Source: Parasponia andersonii | Lineage: Eukaryota > Streptophyta > Magnoliopsida > Rosales > Cannabaceae | Reading direction: 5' to 3' | Assembly (NCBI GenBank): GCA_002914805.1 | Contig: JXTB01000014.1 | Location: 1,522,721-1,586,720, forward strand | DNA: 64,000 nucleotides | Shown: in pieces, positions 1 through 11,835 of the stretch | Numbering within the stretch: position 1 is the stretch's first letter | Layout of the letters: each line of letters starts with the position of its first letter | Translations under genes and position numbers: made by a program | The notes under the pieces: generated by a model | Database searches by the model: none | What the model was told of the DNA's origin: nothing | What the model saw: only the letters and a program-made list of their open reading frames with translations

Positions 1-766
1 CCTTTGCTTTTCTTCTTCTTCTTCGTACAATTAATAACAAATGGTTCCTCGTAATAATTTTTGCCCTTCAAATTCAAAGTTTGATTTGGTGTATCCAAAA
101 TATGCATGACCTCAAATTCGGGGCCAAAATTTATGAGCAATAAAAATATCTGCCAAAAGTGTTTTCACATTATATAATATAAGACAGAAAATTTATCAAA
201 ATGTGGTATCGGGTTTTTGCTGTTGATATTAGTAATTCATTATTTTTAAGTTTCAAGCCAAATTTACAAATGTTAGATGATTTTCTTCCCCTTTTAGGTA
301 AAATGTTAAATGGAATTTGGCAAAACAACAAGTGTTCCCTCTATCGTCGTTGGTTATTATTTTGCTTTTCCATAATTTGTTTCAAGATACTTTTAAAATT
401 CTATTTAATTTTAATTTAATTTATTTTTTAACAGTGGTTTCTGGCTAGACCTTGGAAGATATTAACTTCTTCTCCCCCCCTCCCCAAAATAACTATTTTG
501 CTATGAAATTATTTTCCTCCGGATTCTCATCAACCAAACAGAAACCCGCTTCTGTATATATATATATATATAGCGAAAAGCCACTTTTGTCCCTGAAAAT
601 AGGCGCGACTTGTCACAGTTCTCTCTATACCAATTTGTCCTTTTTTCATTTTTTTTTAAATAATTATTTTGTCCAAAGCTTTTTTTCTCCCCCCCCCCTC
701 TGAAAATTAAGTTAATTTTTCTACTTAGCGAGCGAGGGTTCTTCTTCAAGGGGTTGGTCAGTGGTG
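1..766. other. Intergenic and 5' flank of the SAP-domain gene
   Basis: This stretch is AT-rich with pyrimidine runs. It holds a short (TA)n tract near 556-573 and C-runs near 473-483 and 690-698. No convincing coding region is visible on either strand; the short open frames here have low-complexity composition. The last 100 or so bases presumably hold the promoter and 5' UTR of the SAP-domain gene, but I see no clear TATA box. Confidence 0.6.
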
Positions 767-781
767 ATGGTGGTGGTGGCC

Positions 782-3700
782 ATGGAGGGCTCGTCTTCTC
801 CCCCGTCTGATTCAAATCAATCGGCTCATGGCGCTTCCAAGTTCCTCTCCAACCTTCCCTCTCGTGGTCTCTTCTCCTCCACCGTTCTCTCTTCCAATCC
901 GGTGATCTCTTCCTCCCTTAATTTTATTTTCTGTCACTTTTCTCCAATTTTCTGTTTGGTTTCCGAGATTTTGTGCAGAATGTGGATATCGTTTGAAGAT
1001 TATGGTTTTATATTAGGTTTAGCAACTGAGAATTGATGAAAGGTTTGGTTTTTAGTTTGTGTACTGAAAATAACGTACATTTGGAAACGAAGCACTGTAA
1101 CTTATGTAATGAATTTGATAGTGATCTTTCTTTTAGGAGCAAAGAGTGGTGGGTTTACTCAGAATAGACTGACGAGTATTGGGTTTTACTTACAGTAGCC
1201 AAATGAGTACTGGGTTTTAAACACTTTTTTTTTTTTGGTTTTTGTTGTTGTTAGAACAAAACTTGGTGGGTTGTTTTGTGTTTAAGTTTGACAAGTGTTG
1301 ACAATGAAGAAGTATGGTCTTGCAAGAATGAGCGGACAGTGCTGTTATGTTTTCTATATTGGGTCAAGGAATTTTGTATCACTGTATACAAATGTTTTCC
1401 TTAGGTGGATATGTTAGTTTCCTGTATTTTTTTTTCCTTCATATTACAACGATGAACCTAAATTATTTGAGAACTTATGTTTTCGTCCTTGATTGGAATC
1501 AACATTTCTACCTTCAACTTCTGATCAATCAGTGTTTCTACTCTGATCTTGAAAAAGATTTTAATATAAATTCTTAGTGTTGTATGGGAGAGTTCTTTTT
1601 TTTTTTTTTTTGAATTGTGTGAATGTTGTTCATCAATTCTTTGTATTGGATATAATATTATTGCCCATTATACTTTGCTTTTTGTCAATCAAGAAATTTT
1701 TAATATCTTAATTAGGATTTTTAACTTTTATTCAAATTTTGTTTGTGTGTTACAAATTTTGTGCAGGGTGGAATGCGAGTTTATATTTCTGTTAATGACA
1801 CCTCTCCCCCAGGTTTTCTTCTTCATTTAATCAAATGCTCAGCTTGTGAAGTTTTTGTCTTGCTTTTTTGTATCGCGAGTTTATAGTTCTGTTGGTATCA
1901 TTTAGTTCATCTTGAATGAACTGAGTTAGAAAATATGTAAAAAAGGCTCAATTTTGAATTTCTTATGCTGAGGTGAAATGTTAAGCATGTTTGGTAAGAA
2001 CCACTGAAAACATCTCCAGTGGAGAAAAGCACATTCTACATTTAGAGAGTTAAAGAATTGAAGATTAGAAAATTGACTTCACTCTCATCTTCTTATAAAT
2101 GTGGTTCTTAAAGTTCAGCAGCGAAGATCTGTATTTACTAGATTCAACTTTGATGAATATATGTATGACTAATTAATAAATCCAACCCTGTATGTATTTC
2201 TTTTAATAGTCTATGCATCTATCTACTCCTTTTTTTTAGTGTTTGAAGGTAATTAAGTTCATTTTTTTACTTTTATTTCTCTCACTCTCTTTAAGATTCT
2301 ACAAATGTTTTCTTAGGCAAGTATACATTCTAAAGAGTCAAAACCAATGTTTTTAAATTCAAGAATAGGAAGTTATTGCAAACTTTGTTTACGGCAAAAG
2401 TGCTTCTAAGTTCAGTAGGCTATATTTCTCAAGCTTCAAGCTCTTTATTCTTACAATGCTCAAAGTTATCATAGTAGGTGGGGGAGAGAGAGGTGAAGAG
2501 ATTCTCCTAAATGTATAAATTCAGCCATTTTGTCCTCAAATGAACCTAAATAACAAGAAATGGATAATCTTCTTCTATGTATTCTATAACTTTTTTTTCT
2601 TAAAAAAAGAAAAAGAAAAAAGAAAAAAAGAAAAGAAAGTTCATAGCAATGTCTAAATAAAGGCAATGTGGTTCATAAATTACTCTGGTCTCTTGATCTT
2701 TTTCCTCCCTTGTTTGTTTTTCCTTCGTTGCTTCTTTATATTTTTATTTTACCTTTTAATTTGGATGCATGATGAAAGATTAACATGGGATTAAATTTGT
2801 GATTTGAGGATTTCTTACCAATCACTTGTTTGTGCGGATCCAGATGGTCAACAGATAACGACAAATCAACAGAACATATTGATTAGATCACTCACGCTCA
2901 AGAACAAGAAAGGTGATTCAAGTTCAAAGGATGTGAAAAGCGCAGGTGCTACTGAGAGTTCTAGAAAGAGGTATTGCAACTGCGTCAAGCTGGCTAACTT
3001 TGGCTTTCTCATTGAATTTTAGTTTTTGCAGGTTTCATTTCCATTTTCCAGTGCCACTATTAGTTTTGAGTTTTAGATATATAGCTTGAATTGTATGGCT
3101 ACTTTGTGCTTCAAATGACAATATTCAGTATGGTTTGTCATTAAGTGAATCTAGTTTATGGATACTCGTGTGGGCATAGTTGATTGTTCTCATTCTCATT
3201 TGCATCATGTCAAAAGGATTATTTGCTGTTTTATTCACTACAATTATCATTTATATTGTTAGGACTGCAGAAAGAATTTTGGATAGCAGGGCTTCGACGA
3301 AGAAAGCTAATAGCCAGAGTATTTCTCAACAAGGTAGTTCTGATAATCTTATTTTGTATTTCCACTTTGTTAGATGTCACCAATTGGAAATGTTCTTGAA
3401 AAGCCAAGATTTATTCCAAAAGAGAGCAAATTTGATCAATATAGGAAGCTTATATGCAGTGTGATGATTTTGGATTACTTTTTGGAAAACTAGAATATTG
3501 TCTTCACCAGTGTTCTAGTGGTTCAGTATCAATGGCTTTGAGTGCCTAAAATGATAACTCTAGTTTTTAGTAATTTCAGCATCTATATTTGAGACAGGTA
3601 ACATTGAATTATGAATATACGTGATTTCACTAATTTTTGCTGACATTTACAATTCTTAATAGTTATGGGCATTCTAATTGTGTTTCTGGCAAAGGGCTGA

Positions 3701-4168
3701 TTAGAATGAATAGCTGCTTGGCACTATGTGTGACAGGATTTAATGTGCGTAATATTAGCTATTTATTTTCTCTTTTGGACCTGTTCATTTAATAGAAATG
3801 AGTATAGTGTCATTATTGTCTTTGAGTTTGTAATGCCTGTTCTGAAGAGGGATCAAGCGGTCAAGCAGCAAATAAGGATTTCCAGGGTCTGACTGTAGAG
3901 AGGCTCCGTGCACTCTTGAAGGCGAAAGGTCTTTCTTTAAAGGGAAAGAAGGTAAGTATTAAGACAATTTAGTCTGTAGTCACTCAGTGTCCACTATGAA
4001 AACCATCTTGTAATGTATATTTAATCCTAGATAATATTCATGATGTGTGGACCATTTGAAGATATTTTCCTTGTTTTTTTTTTGTCTAAAATGGTAGGCT
4101 GATAGTTACATGTTTTGCTACATGTGCAGGAGGAACTGATTGCGCGCCTCAAAGGTGCTAGTGGTTAA
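782..4168 (+). CDS. SAP-domain protein, six coding exons
   Basis: I assembled six exons with GT-AG introns and consistent phases: 782-901, 1767-1812, 2844-2970, 3263-3333, 3848-3951 and 4130-4168, giving 168 residues. The N-terminus ([20 protein letters not shown]) and the block around [13 protein letters not shown] match a small conserved plant protein family (Arabidopsis AT5G63460, from memory). Exons 5 and 6 encode a C-terminal SAP motif, about residues 133-165, with the pattern [22 protein letters not shown] then [11 protein letters not shown] is a helix-turn-helix motif that binds scaffold/matrix DNA, so a nuclear nucleic-acid-binding role is inferred. The middle is rich in lysine and serine. 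I chose ATG 782; an in-frame ATG at 767 would add five residues. Transcript data could shift the start but are unlikely to change the exon chain. Confidence 0.9.
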
Positions 4169-4595
4169 GCATAATGTAGAAGAGGGGACCGGGAAAGCAG
4201 ATGGGGAAGAGATTAGATCGCGGTGTGCACATATCTGCTCTGATTTTGTATTCATCCAGGAGCAGTAAGTGACTTTCTTCATTTTGATATAGGTTACCGA
4301 TGGTTAGACTACAATTGTCCATAATTTGAACATAAACTGTTGTTGTATGAAGACGAAAAATTTGCATATCGTATAATGTTTTATTTACAAAGTGTTTTTG
4401 TGCTTCTTCACTCATACCATCACTTTATTCTGAAACTTCAGTGCATGTTCTTCACCCATACCGTGAATTTAAATTGTTGGATGGAAGGGACAATAACACC
4501 GTCGGAGACTTATTTTTACAATCAAGAAGAAACGGTTATCAGAAATTGTTATGTCAAAACTGTTTGCTAGAAAACACTTAGAAGTAGATAATTGG
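4169..4595. other. 3' flank of the SAP-domain gene
   Basis: This is the presumed 3' UTR and downstream sequence. The short open frames here show no recognisable protein features. Confidence 0.5.
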
Positions 4596-5150
4596 TCATA
4601 CTTGGTTTGGTGAAAATAAGCCAATTGAGCTGTGCCATTCTTGAAGACTGTCAATTCCATAATTTTGTGGAGTGACTAGTGAGTACACATGAATGTCTAT
4701 TCCCATGGAATGACATTCTCCAACTTGGTTGAGTTTCCTCTCACACATCTTCAACCATTTATACTCCAGAGGCCAGCTTATTGTGCCAATCGCGTTTGTA
4801 ATTGTAACTTTTACTGCTTTTTGAGAGGAGGGAGGAGTTGGACTAAGATCATCGGTTAAAACTTGATAAAGGTTTTTAAGTTTGGCTTGAGATTTGAGAG
4901 GAAATGAACTATTAACCAGGTCTATAAAAGTTGTGATATTTGCTATTGAAGGGCCGAAGCTGAGACTTAATGGCAAGTTGAAAATGGGGCCTGGAAAGAT
5001 TTTCCCCCAAGACCGGTTTATGTCGATTAGGAAACTGTCGCCTTCCAGCCTGCTTCCATCTGGTCCAAGACTACAAAATTCTCGAAACAGTCCAAGACGT
5101 ACTCTCCAGTCTCAAACCATGCTTTAACATAGTTCAGGGTACAATAAGAA
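4596..5150 (-). pseudogene. Unidentified protein-coding fragment, probably broken
   Basis: On the minus strand 4596-4976 is an open frame of 126 codons whose composition looks protein-like (blocks such as DSLQEWHSSIGLFSPNQV at the C-terminus and PLEYKWLKMCERKL in the middle). The same frame stays open upstream as DSFLIDINRSWGKIFPG. A +1 shift near 5035 then continues as a second protein-like stretch (YVKAWFETGEYVLDCFENFV). An intron acceptor (ACAG) at the shift is an alternative to a frameshift. The fragment stops about 60 bases from the hairpin at 5213. I do not recognise the family. It may be the 3' end of a decayed gene or a captured fragment, and could also be chance. Confidence 0.3.
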
Positions 5151-5212
5151 ACTAATTAGATCTCGTGCTAAATTCCAAGGACATGTATGAAATCCTTGTT
5201 TCTCTAAATTTA

Positions 5213-5317
5213 AGAAAAGGTCCATTTTGGTCTCGTAGAGGCTAGTTAGATAGGTTTGAAATTATAGCTAGTTTAACTAGCCTCTACGAGACCAAAAGAC
5301 CAAAATGGACCTTTTCT
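5213..5317. repeat. Near-perfect 105-nt hairpin (fold-back)
   Basis: The left arm 5213-5247 starts AGAAAAGGTCCATTTTGGTC. It is the reverse complement of the right arm 5275-5317, which has one 8-base insertion (AAAAGACC) that duplicates adjacent sequence. The loop is about 27 bases. The ends read as GGTCCATTTTGGTC on one side and GACCAAAATGGACC on the other. This could be a small MITE, a remnant of a larger fold-back element, or a transcribed hairpin. No target duplication was clear. Confidence 0.8.
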
Positions 5318-6914
5318 CTAACTTGTGCTTGATCATCGTTGAAGACATTCAGCCATGGGTATTTAGTAACATGGCATGTTGGCATGACAATTCAGATCTC
5401 TTTTAGTAATATTACTAAATGAGCAGTTTATTTATTTTTTTTATTTTTTACAATTTTTCTTTTATCACCAAAGTGTATTGGTTGTCCTATTTAATATAAA
5501 TTCCTTTAAAACAATTTGGACGGCTAGAATGATCCGTTATTTAGTCAAAAAAAAATATGGGTCGAGACAAACTGGTTATTGATTTAATCTGATTCGTGCC
5601 ACAGTTGTCTTGAATGTTTGAGATCTATAATTCAAATCTCCTAATGTCAAAAAAGAAAAACATCATGCATTATTCAACAAAACACCACTACTAATAATTA
5701 ATATTCTTTTCCTTCTCAAAGCACGCCATTTAAATTTTAGACTTGCACCCCAAAACGTTTTTGCAGATTTTTTACTAATTTAAAATATATACTTTTTTAA
5801 ATTCAACTCGGCAACCTACATATAATTAGATATCTTTGCAAATAATAATAACAATATTATTATTATTCAAAAAAGAAAAATAAAAAATGAAGGGAGCCAA
5901 GGAAGCAGTGGCGTCGCATGTGTGATGTTAAAAGTAGACGTCGTACGTGTACGTGTAGTTGCGTGCCGCATTTTGGACGGTGTGGCTCTGTGTACCTTTC
6001 AGTCCCAAGAGATGCCCCGCTCTTACTTGAGTCACTTCTCATGTAATGTCAAATCTCGCATCCATTTTTCATTTTTCTCTTCTATTTTTTCTTTTTCTCT
6101 TATTATTTAATGGAAGAGCCTAAAGCCTAATTTGACGTGACCTTGAGTTTAGGGCGAGGTAATTATTCAAGAAATAATTACGGTGACATATAATTATGTC
6201 AATGTAGTAATGATTGGACAATACACTCAGTTCCCCTATCTAAGTCTTATCACAATTCCATTGAGAACCCACTTCTTCTAATGTTCAATAATTCAAAGCT
6301 GAACAAACTAATTTAACCAACTCTTTAATTAACGATGGTGAGTCATACCGATCTGGACGGCGTAGTAGCTAGTTGAGGCTGAGTCAAAGGTTAGGGGTTT
6401 GAGTGAGGTACAAGCAAGTTTAATTGTGGGGATTAAATTTTCCTAATCTCTGCGGAGATTCTCTATCTCACTAGTACTCTATTTGGTGGGGCTAAGATAC
6501 GTGCTTTGTCACCTTTGTGAAGAAATGTCACATTAATAGCCTTATTCGTCCTTTTTTTTCATTCTTTAAAAAGAAAACTCTAGCAAAAGCAAAATTAATA
6601 TGTATATATACATATATAATGAATGCTTTTGACTATGAGCAAAGAAGCTGTTCTTACAAGTCGGTGGTAGAAGACTAGGGATAGAAATTGATGAAAGTCG
6701 GTGATTTCAAAATTAGTTGATAATTATAAAAAGTTATTCTCAACATGATATCTGATCTATGTTAGTACTGTTTTTTTTTTTTTTAAAATCCAAATTAAGA
6801 TAAATAGTGTAAATTAGTTGGGTAGGAATTAGTCTTTACAGATTATAATTTAACTTGTAGGAGTATAGTTCTTTTTGGGTTTTGTTTTTAATTTTTATTT
6901 CAATTGCAACGAAT
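5318..6914. other. AT-rich intergenic sequence
   Basis: No gene or clear repeat is seen. The sequence is AT-rich with a CT-rich stretch near 6060-6105 and poly-T runs. The small open frame 5922-6110 does not look protein-like. Confidence 0.5.
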
Positions 6915-6919
6915 AATAT

Positions 6920-7469
6920 TGTCACGACTCAAAACTCAGGTCAGTGGCAGAAAGGAAATTTCACAAAGGTGAGAAATTCTTTAATTTATTTGAAAAGTAT
7001 CAAAAGTTCTAGTTTTATAAAACGGTCCATTTAAATAAAATAATTGGAATTTTATTCCGTGAATCACTCCCACAGTTTGTATACACTATTAAACATAGAT
7101 CGAATAATTATTTAAAAATGCAAAATCAAATATAAATCAAAGCAACATTATCATCCACAACGAAACTCAAATCTCAGAATGGCATACATAGGTTCACAGA
7201 CAAAAATAGAAAGTAGTAATATTGGTTCAATGCTAACACAAAACCCAAACAATCCAAACACCATGACGTCACACTCCAAGCATTACCAAGATAACGAAAA
7301 ACTACAACCAAAATGACCTCTTATTCCTCTTGATCACCGAGATCGCACTGGATACCACCTGAGGAAGAAGGTAGGGGTGAGCATAAAATACCCAGTAAGA
7401 AAAATAATTACCCGGTCGAGAATATTTTAGTAATAGAGAATTCTTGCATAGTTAGTTTAGTCTAAAACA

Positions 7470-7507
<38 letters not shown>

Positions 7508-9070
7508 ATCCAAACCGAAAATTCATATATATAAAAAGAAGTGTAATCAAAACCATTCAATTCATATATGCACATGACACAAATCAACCCATACCCATGA
7601 ACTCTCATCCTCTCATCTGTAGAAACCCAGGATGATGGCACCAAGTATGCTTAACAGTCTGCCTGAGACCTAATCTCATACTTGGAGGGGACACCCGTGT
7701 GTCGCTTACCAAACTTGGAGGGGCAACCGAATTACCTACGTCTGCCAAATGGAAAGGTAATCAGAAGTAACAAATCCTGCGCGGGTTTACGGACTCTACA
7801 CCGACGGTGGGGCACGCAGCGCTACACTGTAAACCCACGAAGCTAACACGGTGCTCATGTATGATCCTATGACACGTGTAATACAGAACCGAAGTGTGAA
7901 AATAATTATACTCGGGTTTTTCGATAAAATCAGCATACTAGGTTTTATAGAAAAACGGACAGCATAACGACCTTATTTATATATACTTAAAATAACATGC
8001 ACTCAGAAAATTCTCAGAGCAATACAATATGTATACATCACACAATTAATTCTCATCACAGATGTTCAAAAAAACCAAAAATCATATTTGTTCTCATATA
8101 TTGCAGAAAATAAATTTTATTCAAAAACGATGTAAAACAGGGGAAATTGAGTCCCCACCTCGCTCGAATAGCGATACTACACTATTGAGTTCTCAAGGTG
8201 TCGTTGATGATCACTCGGAGGGTCGGGAACCAATTCCAAGCCATCGATCGTCCTCTTGCGAAAAATCAACTTCTCAACGGAGCTTCAATTCTACAAACGG
8301 ACTTCTTCACTAAATTCCTAGCACCCAAAATAGCTAGGTTAGACATATAACTTGTCAAATTCGGGTCCGAGCCCCACCAGACCGGTGGCACACAAATTGA
8401 GACAAATCTCGACCGTTCGATCTCGATTTTCATGCCGATCACCAAATATAGGCAATATATATATATCAAACTTCTCCATTTTCCGAGTACAATCTAAAAA
8501 TGACAATAAAAACACAATCCAACGGCTGGATCAAAAAGTCAAGCTTAAATTCAAAATATCCAAATGACAACTTTCAATACAGGCAAAATGGAGTTGAGAT
8601 ATATATACCTTGACAATTCTTGCGACGAGACGAATCCAATGGGACCGGTTGGAGGTCGAATGGTGGCCGGAATCGTCGCCGGCAGTCAAAACCCCGAAAT
8701 GGCGACTTTGGAGGTTTTCCGGCGTTGCAGGCTACGGCGGCGACCGGGGATAGGCGGTGTGGCTTCAGCGTCGCACAGAGAGGCTTCGCCGGTCAGTTGC
8801 GCAGGCGGACGTCGGCAGCCGAGGGAGATCTGAGAGAGAGAGAGAGAAAGGTCGGGGGGAAGAGAGAGAAGAGAGAGAGAGAAAGGATAGGACACGTGGC
8901 CCTGTCTTACAAGGCTGTGAAATTTTTTCAAAAATCTCTTTCAAATTAGTCTCCCAAAAATTATAATTTAGTCCTTCTGCATAAAACTTTTGTAAATTAA
9001 TCCTCCCATTATTATATCCGAAAAATTGAGGAAATGCCTAAATTACTCTCCTAAAATCCGGATTTTTACA
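6920..9070. mobile_element. Solo LTR of an unidentified retrotransposon, 2.15 kb
   Basis: The segment begins TGTCACGACTCAAAACTC, ends CCGGATTTTTACA, and is flanked on both sides by the 5-bp duplication AATAT (6915-6919 and 9071-9075). There is no internal coding domain and no second LTR, so a solo LTR left by recombination is the simplest reading. A large non-autonomous element is the alternative. The length would suit long-LTR gypsy chromoviruses, but I could not assign a lineage. Inside are a (TA)n tract (7470-7507) and a GA-rich stretch (8830-8885). Open frames within it are not protein-like. Confidence 0.75.
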
Positions 9071-9075
9071 AATAT

Positions 9076-9452
9076 TGCTTTCAATTTTGAAGTATTTGAT
9101 TTGTCACTGGAAAATAATGTTCAAATTAAATGTTAATTGTTGGCTGCTTCACACATATATAGCACACCATATCAGCCCCATGGAATCTTGTAGAAGGAAT
9201 ATACACGAATTTTTATGTATTATTTTCTTTTTTCAATTTCCCCTTTGATCGTGATAGGAAATAATATTATGATTATGGTGTTAATCCTTTTTCAATTAAA
9301 AAAAATACGGTGTTAATCATATAATATATAATGGAATTCCAATTGATTATCTCACAGGTGGAAAAAAAAAATCGATATGAATACACTTTTGAGGAATTCC
9401 CTAATTGGGAAATTAGATCCTTTAAAGATGAATTTTGAGTAAAAGACCTATT

Positions 9453-9483
<31 letters not shown>

Positions 9484-10577
9484 GCAAAATAACTACTTGT
9501 GCATTGTCGAGCACAGAAAATGGGTCTTTTTTATGAATTTTTGTAAAGAGACCTTAACACATTCAAGCGCAAATTTTTTAAATTTTAGGTACATTTTCAT
9601 GAATTTTTCAAAACAATTTGGGTGAGGAATACAATTAAATCAATCAATTCTCAAAGCTAGCCCGTACATATTAATCAGGCTATCGGTTTGACATATTTCT
9701 TATGTCGACCTCAAATGGGAACCTACAAGCCAGTATGTTAGCATTACATATTATTCATATATATGTAAAATTCAGGTAGGTAAAAAAATTTAACGTCATA
9801 TCATAATTAAAAAAAAAAAAAAAAAGAAGAAAAAGAAAGAAAGTATGCATAGTATATGGTTTTGGATTTGCAGTAGTGCCGTTTTTTTTTTTAAGTCAAT
9901 TCATTTTTAAATCTCTTAAAGTTAAATATTACTATATGTGTCTTTGAGCGCACCGGTAGCGAGAAAACTGCGCGTAATGACATATATAGTAACAAACACG
10001 TGGCCCATATTTTTCACATGTCTAATTTTTTTTCCCCACTAAAATTTGGCAACTGGCCGGAGCGCTCGATCAGACTAGCCTGGCGGACACAAAAATTCTA
10101 GCTAGCTATGTCGACAACCCGCAATTTATCTACATAAGTTAATATAAAATAAAATATAAAAATAGAAAAAATTCAACCAGATAAGATAAGCTCGGATTTA
10201 ATCAACTGTACTACCATGAAAAAAGGCCTACGTAAAAAGCATTTTTCATATTCTCAATTTAATTTGCATTGGTGTTACATACTATTATATAATGTCACGA
10301 TCGACTATTTTCGTGATGTTACCATTCACATAATTATGTATAAACGTGCATGATGAGCATGGGTGGGTGCACGATTAAGCAAAATGAGTAACTTTTTCAT
10401 AGGTAATGGAAAGGAGTATATATAAACACACACATATATGACACACATATTTTTGTATACACACAAAATTCATAGGAAGCACTTATAAATTTTGTGCCTG
10501 CAGATTAATGTGGATATTATATATGCATTGCTAATTTTACCATTGTATCAATTACGTAGGTACGTACTCATTCGATA
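9076..10577. other. AT-rich intergenic sequence
   Basis: No coding region is recognised. It contains a poly-T run at about 9460-9483, a poly-A run near 9810-9840, and scattered TATA-rich tracts. Confidence 0.5.
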
Positions 10578-10582
10578 GTAGG

Positions 10583-11490
10583 TGTTGAAGCGGTTTCTCA
10601 CCAGCCGTCTACGTGTCTCGAACTGCTGATGTTGTATTCTCCAATTGTTCACGTGTCCTTGCTGTCCCAAAGTACTCTGAACTCCAGGCAGAATCGGAAA
10701 GGCGGGGGTGGCTACCTGCAAAGACTCTCTGATGCTTAAGTCAGTGGTTTATCTTTGATACAGGGTAGCAAGGAAATACTTCAGTTTGAGTATATATTTT
10801 TTTCTTGTTCATAGGCTGTTCTATATATTTCTTTTTGTGAGCGTTCATGCTCCACTCGGAAACGCAAGGCTCTTATATATATAGTTCTGAAATTGTGAAC
10901 TATATAGGTCATAATCTCAGGACTGAGTACCTTTTTCCTCAAAATCTTTTTCAGAGGTCACGAGCCGAGATTTCTGTGATCTCCTCTGTGTTGCAGTGGC
11001 CTGATTTCCGCTGCCTCCTACAGCTTCAATCTGTCAGGGGTAAAATTTGGGTAAATCGCTGTTCTGTCAGGATGGCTTGTCCCTTGCGCACGCCTACTCA
11101 AGATCGCATTAAATGCTCTGTCTGGGTCTGGAGTCGTAAGTTACTTTCCATTGTATTCAGATGGAGGACCCTTGGGGCCTTCGACCCCCCCAACTGTTGA
11201 GGTAAGGGCTATTGTACTCAAGTGGAAGACCCTCGGGGTTTCTGACCCCCAGCTGTCGAGTTGGGATCAGACTGGGCAGACTGTCCAGGGTCTATGATGG
11301 GCTCGGTCCTAACTTCGGACGGCCCAACGGCCGATTGTGAGATCACGTGCGACCCGCGTCAGACTGGGCCAAACTGTCCAGGGTCCGTGACGGGCTCGGC
11401 CCTAACTTCGGACTGTCCAACGGCCGATTGTGAAATCACGTGTGACCCGCGTGGCCATCCACGTGGCGTATGGTTTGGGAACGGGTCCCA
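10583..11490 (-). repeat. 3' LTR of the Tat-type element
   Basis: This left-hand copy is the 3' LTR in element orientation. It begins TGTTGAAGCGG on the plus strand. The abutting internal sequence, read on the minus strand, is GGGGGCAGTTT, a polypurine tract. An internal unit of about 92 bp (CAGACTGGGC...GACCCGCGT) is tandemly duplicated from 11268 and is also present in the other LTR, so the duplication predates insertion. Confidence 0.9.
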
Positions 11491-11505
11491 AAACTGCCCC
11501 CATTT
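11491..11505 (-). other. Polypurine tract of the Tat-type element
   Basis: On the minus strand this reads AAATGGGGGCAGTTT directly before the 3' LTR, the expected place for plus-strand priming during reverse transcription. Confidence 0.7.
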
Positions 11506-11705
11506 CCCTATTTGACGGATTCGAGTCCATCAAGTAGGGAAATCGTCTCTCCGTTCCTCCAATTTGGGGGACGCACGTGATTCCCCTCTTACCGATGCGG
11601 AGGCACGTCATCCCATATCACGAGATCTGTTTGAATTTTGAAGTTATGACTGTTCGGTTTCCCTCATTCTCCCCTTTTCCAGAAAGAACTCTTCGGCTTC
11701 TCCTC

Positions 11706-11712
11706 TATAAAA
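11706..11712 (+). promoter_or_regulatory. TATA box upstream of the antisense ORF
   Basis: CTCTATAAAAGCC lies about 130 bases before ATG 11836, with pyrimidine-rich leader sequence between. The layout resembles a plant core promoter reading opposite to gag-pol. Its activity is inferred. Confidence 0.5.
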
Positions 11713-11835
11713 GCCATAATTGTGTTCATTTGTCATTTTACTAAAATTTTCAATCATTCCAGCCTCATAAAATCCTAGGGTTTCTGCTTCTTTCTCCTCT
11801 AAAGACTCTCCCTCTTTCAGTCACGTTTCAGTATA

